The notes beneath the pieces are model-generated. The model was not told the DNA's origin. It did not search any database and saw nothing but the letters and a program-made list of their open reading frames with translations. Both the position numbers and the translations under genes were made by a program. Below are positions 47,001 through 56,000 of a stretch of 64,000 bases of DNA, piece by piece (position 1 is the stretch's first letter; each line of letters begins with the position of its first letter). Source of the stretch: Colwellia sp. Lineage in GTDB: Bacteria; Pseudomonadota; Gammaproteobacteria; Enterobacterales; Alteromonadaceae. The stretch lies in assembly GCA_013215385.1 (NCBI GenBank), contig JABSOY010000002.1:34980-98979 (forward strand), in the 5' to 3' direction.

Positions 47001-50000
47001 TACAGGGCGATTTCAATATTGGTGTTAGAACTTCTAACGGCGTGGATGCACAAGAATTACAGGGTTATTTTGTTAATGCAATAGTGCAATTAGTGAATTG
47101 TCTTGAATACAAACCGGATACAGCCTTTTCATCCGTCAGCATTCTGTCAGGAAGTGAAGTAAATCAGCTGCTATATACCATGAATGATACGGTAGTAGAC
47201 TATGCAAAGGATAAATCTATCCATGCCTTGTTTGAACAACAAGCGCAGCAAAACCCTGACAATGTGGCTGTGGTTTTTGAAGACAATCAACTGACGTATA
47301 AACAGCTAAATGAAAAAGCCAATCAGCTTGCTCACTATTTGACTGCACACCATAATATTAAAACAGACAGTCTGGTGGGATTATGTGTAGAGCGCTCAAT
47401 AGATATGGTGATTGGTATTCTGGCTGTCCTAAAAGCAGGTGGTGCCTATGTGCCGCTTGACCCAAGCTACCCGGCAGACCGCTTAAGTTATATGATTAAA
47501 GATGCGGCGCTGACTATTGTGTTAAGTCAAACCAAAGTTCAGAATGTGCTGGCAGGTTTTGGCGGCACCGTAGTGACGTTGGATGGTTTGATCCAGACAA
47601 ATAGCCATTTTGTTGAAAAGTACGCCAAACACAACCTGACAACTGTTGAAACCGGATTTATAAGCTCGAATCTGGCGTATGTCATTTACACCTCAGGTTC
47701 AACAGGCGAGCCCAAAGGAGTTGCGATTGAACATCGCAACACCGTTGCCATGTTAAGTTGGGCACTCGAAGCATACAGCCAGCAGGAACTTGCGGTCGTA
47801 CTTGCCTCAACGTCGTTGAACTTTGACTTGTCAGTATTTGAATTATTCCTGCCGTTAAGTGCAGGCACCACAATTCGGGTTGTCGATAATGTGCTTGACC
47901 TAGCTTCAAGCAAATATGTCGATGATGTTACTTTAGTTAATACCGTACCATCGGCCATGGACGGATTGACTAAATTGAACGTATTGCCGGCTAATGTCAA
48001 GGTGATTAACCTTGCTGGTGAAGCGCTGCGCAGTAGTTTGGTTAATGATATTTTTGAGTTAAATGCCGATGTTTCGGTGTGTAATTTATACGGGCCATCC
48101 GAAGACACGACATATTCAACCTATGCGCGCTTTGATTGTGTGATAGAAGGTACGCCAAGTATAGGCAGGGTGATCTCAAACAGTATAGGTTTGATTCTGG
48201 ACGATAAGCAACAACTTGTGCCTTATGGTGTGGCGGGGGAATTGTATTTAGGTGGTGACGGTCTGGCACGCAGTTACTTGAACCGACCGGATTTGACTGC
48301 CGAACGTTTTATCGACAATCCATATTATGACCAGAGCAGAGCAAACAGTTCACCACGTTTATATCGTACAGGTGATTTGGTGCGCTACCTGTCTGACGGT
48401 AACCTCGACTATATAGGTCGTGTCGACTTCCAGGTTAAAATCCGCGGCTTTAGAATAGAGTTAGGTGAAGTTGAAAGCCAATTGGTGAAAAATGATGCGG
48501 TTGATTCTGCATTAGTGATGGCGAAGGAGTGGGCAGGCAGCAAGCAATTGGTTGGATATGTTAAACCAGTCAAATCTATTACGGATGAGAAGGTTAGGAT
48601 ATTTGCTGCAGACATTAAAACTGCCTTAGCGGAGATTTTACCTGACTATATGGTGCCGGGCATCATTATGGTGGTTAAACAGTGGCCATTGACACCAAAT
48701 GGCAAGATAGACAGAAAAGAGCTACCACAACCCGACGCCAGTATCGGACAAGGTGACTATGTCGCTCCACAGACTGAAACAGAGCAAGTGCTCGTGGATA
48801 TTTGGACTGACCTGCTGAACATTGAAGCCGGGTCGATTGGCACGGGCACAAATTTCTTTGAGGTGGGCGGGCATTCAATATTAATCCCGAGCATGATTAC
48901 TCGCATTGATGAAGCGGGATATTTGTTAACAGTGTCAGATATTTATCATGCCAGTACTTTGCAGGTGACCGCCAGTCTAATGCAGCGGTCAAATGAGCAG
49001 GATTCAGGCTATAGTCTAGTGAGTTTGGTCCCTGAAAATATTGAAAAACTTGAACCGGATATGTTCGACCTAGTTACTTTGAAAAACGTTGACATTGAAA
49101 ACATTGTGAATAATGTCAGTGGTGGTACGCAGAACGTTAAGGATATTTTGCCATTAACGACATTGCAGGAAAGGTTTTTATTTCAACATTTGGCGAATCC
49201 TGATAATGATCCCTGTTGGCAATATATCTTTATGAAAGTAAAAAAGGCGAATTTGGAAAAATTAGTTGACAGTATCAATATTGTTATAACCCGTCATGAT
49301 GCGCTCAGAAGTGTGTTTATGCCATTGTTTCCGCAGCAAGTCTCTGTTGTACTCAAAGATTATTCATTGAGGGTAGATTATCAAACGGTAAATCCTCAAG
49401 ACACTAAATCATCGGCTCTTCAACAGATTGAAGATCTCACGCATGATATGAACCTTGATAAAATACCGCCGATAATGCTGGTGGTGGGCAAAGCAGAAGG
49501 AGATGAAACCTGTTATGTTAAACTGGTGGCTCATCATTTGATGCTGGATCAGGTAGGGGCATCCATTGTTATGGATGAAGTTATGGCTGTTTTGGCTGGA
49601 GAAGCGCATTTATTGACTCAACCAGCACCGTATCGTAGAGTAGTGGCGTATATTTCACAGCATACCGACAATGAAATCGCCCAGCAGTTTTTTGAACAGC
49701 AGTTAAAGGGTGTAAACAGTGCAACAACTGTAGCTGGAATAACACAGAGTTCATTCTCACATCAAGTATTGGCGCAAGAAGATTATTTGCAATATGCGCT
49801 TGGTCAGAAAGTTCGTCAGATCGCGCGGCAGTACAATACGTCACCTGCAGTATTTTTCCATACCGCATTTGCGCAATTGATGTCAGTGGTTTCCAACAAG
49901 AATGATGTTGTGTTTGGCAGTGTTTTTTCCGGACGGCAAACAGCGCCTCCCGGTAGTGAAAATGCCGTAGGCATGTTCATGAATACATTGCCGTTTAGAG

Positions 50001-50761
50001 TTAAGATGGATGCACAAACACCTCATCGTTTGTTTGAATCAGTTAAAGCAGCTTTGGCAGGGTATTTGTCACATGAACATTTCTCGTTAAACCAGGCGAA
50101 ACAGTTTACCGATTTGGCAATGGGAGAGTCATTGTTTAATGGCGTGCTCAATTTCAGACGCGGCAAGCCGGATTTGGCTGACAGTGATGTATTTGAGTTG
50201 TTGAACGATGAAGATAAAATGGGCTCGACATCGCCGCTCATCATTGCGATTTCGGATGATGGCAGTGACTTTTATATCAACCTGAAGGTTGACAGTCGTA
50301 TCAATATCGTCGCGATTTGGCATCTGTTTAAAACTATGGTGGTGAACTTAATCAATGGGCTGGCCAACCCTGAGGGTAATATTAATGTTGCCAGCGACTT
50401 TGAGAGTCTATCAAATACGATGTTTTTGATTCAAAACGTCGACACTGATCTGGGTGTGGCACCAATAAATGAAAACAGTTTTATTACGGTTGAGTTGCGA
50501 AAAATATGGACTGAAGTGTTTGGCTTGACACCAGAACAGGTTGTTGCCGGCAGCAGTTTGTGGGAATGTGAAGGTTTGTTAAAAATCGATAATTTTGTAA
50601 AAATGCTAAGCCAGCGCTTTGAGGTCAGTCTTGATTGCCAACGTTTAATGGCAAATCATACATTTGCTCAGCAGGTTACCTTTATAACAAATGAGTTAAT
50701 GTCTTCTGGTCCCAAAGAAGCCTTAATCAAAGATAATATTCAAAAGTTTGGAGTGATTTAG
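41099..50761 (+). CDS. NRPS, TubC-C-A(aminotransferase)-PCP-C-A-PCP-C-degenerate PCP
   Basis: 3220 aa. TubC docking (1-55); C1 (70-505, HHISTDG at 206-212); A1 starting about 530 with [23 protein letters not shown] (Asp732) and YGPAEC (829-834), then interrupted at about 846-1266 by an EctB-like aminotransferase, and resuming with [32 protein letters not shown] and NGKKD; PCP1 Ser1505. C2 (1590-2020) has HHLIMDH. A2 (2040-2545) has FDLSVFE and pocket D-L-F-N-N-A-L-T-Y-K, the code known for Ala. PCP2 Ser2593. C3 (2680-3100) has HHLMLDQ. The last ~90 residues resemble a carrier but read [10 protein letters not shown] where GGHS is expected, so no phosphopantetheine Ser. A1 pocket reads D-I-W-Q-S-T-A-D-D-K, with acidic residues as expected for a basic side chain. 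Confidence 0.93.
   Translation: [3220 protein letters not shown]
43634..44894 (+). other. EctB-type class III aminotransferase domain inserted in an A domain
   Basis: Residues about 846-1266 of the 3220-aa NRPS. The segment matches diaminobutyrate-2-oxoglutarate aminotransferase along its whole length: [104 protein letters not shown] with the PLP Lys1107, and [11 protein letters not shown]. PLP-Asp is probably Asp1078. All catalytic residues look intact. It lies exactly between adenylation motifs A5 and A6, both of which are normal. It could form 2,4-diaminobutyrate from aspartate semialdehyde next to the pocket that loads it, or act on the carrier-bound residue. Frame continuity and normal codon use argue against an assembly fault. 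Confidence 0.9.
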
Positions 50762-50764
50762 AAA

Positions 50765-53029
50765 ATGTTGAATTTAATACGAGAAGCAGCTGAAGCAGGT
50801 ATTATCTTGCACGCTGAGAACGGACAATTACAATATCGCCAGTTGGGCAATGAATTTCCCGACAGTATTAAGCAGCGTGTACGCGAGCAAAAAGCGGATA
50901 TAATTGTCTATCTGACCGCACAAAGTGGTGCAGGCGATCAGGCGGAAAACAATCATGAAGTTAATATTGTCACTCAGTTGGAGTCCTTGGTAAAGCAGAC
51001 GCCGAATAAAATATCGTTGTATTATGGAGAGGATTCCACAACGTATCAACAGTTTGGTGTGCAGGTTGAAAAGCTGGCCAAATACATCGCGTTTCATGCA
51101 GCGGGCAAGCCAGTTGCTTTACTGATTGACCGCAGTATTAATACTATGGTTGCAATTTACGCAGCGCTCAGCGCCAATGTGCCTTATGTGCCTATCGACC
51201 CTGAAAACCCTCAGGATCGGATAGATTATTTTTTAAAGGATGCCCAGTCTAAATTACTGCTTACCGATCAACATTATATTGATTTGCCTAATCATTTCGA
51301 AGGTAAAACTGCGGTTATCTGTGACATCTTAGCGGCAACTGAAGAGCTGAATGTAACCTTGCCTGAGGCATCGAAGATTGATGAGCGCTCTGCTGCTTAT
51401 ATTATCTATACTTCAGGCTCTACGGGTAAACCAAAAGGCGTGGTCTGCAGCCATCAGAATTTGAGCCACTTCGGCAAAGTAATGCAGCAGCAATTTGTCG
51501 CATTGGGTTTGGATGAAGACTCAAAGTGGTTATGGAATGCTTCATACGCTTTTGATGCTTCTATCAAAGCTGTCGTAGCGCTTGCACAAGGCCGACCAAT
51601 AGTTGTGCCCAATGAACTTGATGTTAAAGATCCGAAAGCCTTGACTACGCTGATAACAAATCAAAATATTCAAGTGGTGAATGCCGCGCCGATATTGATG
51701 GGGTATATCTTGCCGCATTTGGAATTAACCGGTACGCACGTCCATATTATTGTCAGCGGCGATGATGTTGACAAACAGCTGTGGGCAAAGTTATACGAGT
51801 ACAGCAAGTCGTGTGGTCGTAAAGTAATCAATGCTTATGGTCCTACTGAAGCATCTGTTAATGCGTCTTTTGAAATTCAAGCCGATAATGAAGTCGTCTC
51901 CATAGGCAAGGCTGTAGTGGATACCCAGTTCTATGTTTTGGATGACAATGGTCAGGGTGTCGCTGAAGGAGAAGAAGGTCAGCTTTATATCGCAGGTGCT
52001 GGCGTAGCACTGGGTTATCTTAATCGTGATGAGGAGACTGAAGCCAATTTTGTTATATTACCTGAGTCACAAACAAGAGCATTCAAGACCGGTGATATTG
52101 TCAAGCTGTTAAGCGGCGGAAAACTACAGTTTGCCTGGCGCAACGACAACCAGGTTAAATATCGGGGTTATCGGGTTGAACTGGATGAAATAAAGGCTTC
52201 TCTAAAACGTTGTGATGGTCTGATTGATGCTGCGGTTATCACCACCAAAGACGGGGGAGGGTTGCGAATAGAAGCCTATCTTGTTACTGCTGAGACAGTG
52301 CCATCTGTGGTAGATATACAGCAGTATCTGGATAAAACCTTACCTGAATATATGCACCCAACCAAGCTTCACTTTGTTGCCGAAATCCCTCTGACCAGTG
52401 GTGGGAAAATTGATAAAAGTCGCTTAACTGCCGCTAAGCCTGCCAATGACAATAATGAAAAGAGTACAGGCACGGATGTTGCCTCACGCCTTACTGTTAT
52501 CTGGCTGGAAGTGTTGGATATATCCGAAATTGATACACAGGACAACTTTTTTAAAGTCGGTGGTCACTCGTTGCGGGCAATGCAATTATTGCAAATGATT
52601 GACACTGAATTTGGCCTGGCGATGGCGATCAGAGAGCTTTTCAGCTTGTTGACATTACAAAGCCAAATTGATTGGATAACAGAAAATTCAACTTCACTGG
52701 AGGTTGAGTTGGCTGAAGCTGCCTGTTCGATCGAGTCAAGGTTAAGAATCATCTGGTTGGATTGCCTGGCGCTTGAATCGTTTGAAAACACTGAGAATTT
52801 CTTTAAGTTGGGCGGGCATTCGCTGTTGGCAATGAAATTACTGGCCGACATGCAAGAAGAATTTGGCGTAGCAATGGATATAAGGTCGCTGTTTTCTCAT
52901 CTTGAATTTAACGTTCAGGTCGAGTGGTTAAATGCGGCTGTTGCAACAATACCTGCATCTGAATACACCGACGATTCAGCTGATATGGCCGCTGAGGAGT
53001 CTGACTCAAGGGTAGAATTAGAGTTATGA
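50765..53029 (+). CDS. NRPS, TubC-A-PCP-PCP without condensation domain
   Basis: 754 aa. TubC-like docking (1-55), adenylation domain (about 70-555; [16 protein letters not shown] at 212, [20 protein letters not shown], GGKID), then two carrier domains with Ser602 (KVGGHSLRA) and Ser685 (KLGGHSLLA). Residue N-terminal to the A domain is only docking, so condensation must be provided in trans, most likely by C3 at the end of the preceding protein, whose own carrier is dead. Pocket by hand: D-A-K-N-I-S-A-V-N-K; Lys at 239 is seen in Glu-type pockets, so an acidic residue such as Asp or Glu is possible, which would suit the SyrP-like hydroxylases. Tandem carriers often raise flux. The gene starts three bases after the upstream stop. 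Confidence 0.92.
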   Translation: [754 protein letters not shown]

Positions 53030-56000
53030 TTAGTCAATTGATAGATGTTTGCCGACAGTCCGGGATAGACTTTGCGCTGGGCAATGGTGGAAAGCTAAAG
53101 GTTAATGCAGATAAATCAGCATTAACTCCGGCAATACTGAGCCAAATAAAAACCGCAAAGGCTGAGATAATCGCGTTTTTGAAAGCGGAGAAAATCAGCG
53201 AACTTGATCGGGATTTTCAAACCTCAGTGCAAAATCGTGCTGACATCCTAGCGCGACTCAACCTGACAGAGCAGCAAATCGATGGTTTTTATCCGTTGGT
53301 TCCGCTCCAGGAAGGCATGTTGTTGCAACATATGCTCAGTGAGCAGCACGATGTTTATATCACCTATTTTATTCTTGCGGTTGAAGGTAAGCAGATTTTT
53401 GATAAAATAATGGAAAGCTTTAAGGCAGTGGTTGAACGTCATGCCTCATGTCGCACGGCTATTGTTTGGCGTGGTGTTGAGCAAGCCTATCAGTTGGTAA
53501 AGAAGCAAGTTTCAATTCCCATCATCCATGTGCATTGTGCAAATGAAGGCGAATTTCAACAAGAGCTACAAGCGCTCAAGTCACAAAATCGCATGATGGA
53601 TCTAGAGCAGGATGCATTGATGCGTTTTCATGTATTGGTCAAGGCTGACAGCCAAGAGCATGTGCTGTTTATTGAAAGGCATCATATTGTCAGCGACCAC
53701 ATTAGCCTTGAGCTCACTTTGTATGAGCTGCTGATGTTTTACAAGCAACAACAAAACCAGCTGCACCCGGCCAAACAGCAATATGAATTTGCGCTGCAGC
53801 ACAATGCTGAGAAGGCGGTTGATACTGGATATTTCGATGTTCTGCTGGCAGATTTTGAAGCGCCTTCCTTACTATTTGATATTAATCAAAGCCAATTTAA
53901 ATCAACGGAACTTGAATATTTCAGCTACGATTTTGAAGCTAATTTACAGCGTGCTGTCCGTGAACAGTCAATGAAGTCAGGTGTGAGTCCTGCAGTGCTG
54001 TTTCACTTCGCCTGGGCGATTGTGATGGCCAAATTCTGTAACAGTAAAGATGTATTGTTTCCAACCGTACTTACCGGGCGCATGATGGCTCCGGAATACC
54101 GCACAACCATTGGTATGTTTCTAAATTCACTGCCACTTAGAGTGAAATTTGATGAACGCAGTGTTGCAGAGCAATTGCGTGATATCAATATTCAGCTTAT
54201 GCAACTATGTCAAAACGAGAACGTGCCGCTTAATCAAGCGGTACAAAAACTTACCGATGAGTTTGGCACAGTCTTCAATTGTATATTTAATTATCGTCAT
54301 GCAACAGAAGAGGTTCTTCTGGATGAATTGCCGTTTGAGCATATACTTTCCAAAGAGGAATCGTCGACGCCGTTTAGTTTGTCAATTTCTGAGACTGGCG
54401 AAGCATTTAGTGCAGAATTGGAAGCTTACAAGGGTACCAATGGGATTGCCTTGCTCGATGGCTTGGCGCTTGCGCTGGAATATATCGTTAACGAGTTGAC
54501 TGAAGATTCAAAAGCGCCTTTTCAAATGCCGTTGCTGTTACCAGACGATATGCTTCAACATCTGGTGTATGACCTCAATGACACAGCGATGGACTATCCG
54601 AAGGATAAATGCATTCACACATTGTTTGAGCAACAGGCACAGGCACAGCCCGACAATGTAGCCGTAGTGTTTGAAGATAAGCAGCTGACCTATAGACAGT
54701 TGAATGAAAAAGCCAACCAGTTAGCGCACTATCTCAAAGGGCAGCACCATATAACCGCAGATACCTTGATAGGTCTTTGTGTTGAACGATCATTGGAGAT
54801 GGTTATTGGTATTATGGGCATCTTAAAGGCCGGTGGGGCCTATGTACCGCTAGATCCAGGTTATCCGCAAGACCGTTTGAACTATATGTTGGAAGACGCG
54901 TCTTTAGATGTTGTGTTGAGTCAAGTGAAAGTACAGAGTGTATTGATGGGCTTCACAGGCACCATTATTGCGTTAGATGGAATAGATGATAAAGACAGCC
55001 ACTTCTGTAGCGAGTATGGTCAGAACAACCTAACGGTAGAAGAGACAGGGCTTACCTCTGGTAACTTGGCATATGTGATATATACCTCAGGGTCGACAGG
55101 TCTACCGAAGGGAGTGATGATTGAGCATGCTTCACTTATTAATTACCAAGAGCACGTTAGAATAGCATATGGACTTACACAGGCAGACAATTTTTTACAG
55201 TTTTCAAACATCTCTTTTGATATATTTATAGAAGAATTTTTTGGTGCTTTATGCCAGGGATCTCAGCTCACATTGAGAGATGAGGCTTGTCAATTTGGTA
55301 TAAAGGTATTTATTGATTTTTGTAATCAATATGAGATAACGGTTGTTAGTTTGCCTACAGCGTTTTGGGCACAACTTGTCTCTTCAAAAGATAAATTAGC
55401 AAGCACATTGTTACGAGTAGTTATTGTCGGTGGCGAGGCGTTGTCGACATCTACAGTGCAGAATCATTATCAATTATTTAGTACAAATGTTGCGCTAATA
55501 AATAGTTATGGGCCTACAGAGGCTACAGTCACGGCAACAACCTACATGACATCTTCGGCGGATGACTTGTCAAAAGTTGTTCCGATTGGTAAGGTGAATA
55601 TTAATAACCAATTGTTTGTAATGGATCAATTTAATGCAATTTGTCCTTTAAATTGTGTTGGGGAGCTTTATATTGGTGGTAAAGGGCTTGCTCGTGGTTA
55701 CCTTAACAGACCTGAATTAACATCAGAAACATTTATTGATAATCCATTTTATGATGTTGCTCAGCTCAATAGTTCAACGCATTTATATCGAACTGGTGAT
55801 TTAGTACGTTATTTGCCAGACGGTAATCTGGAATTTATCGGGCGTGCGGATGATCAAGTGAAAATCCAAGGTTTCAGGGTTGAATTGGGAGAGGTAGAAT
55901 TACAATTGGTTCAACAAGTAATAGTTGATTCAGCAATTGTAATTACTAAAGAGGTATCGGGTAGTCATCTGCTAGTGGGATATGTAAAATCCGAAGGCGG

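Noticed and set aside
45242..48269. Several minus-strand frames of 65-140 codons inside the NRPS genes
   Set aside because: They are antisense shadows of conserved NRPS motifs, with no ribosome sites and no recognisable products.
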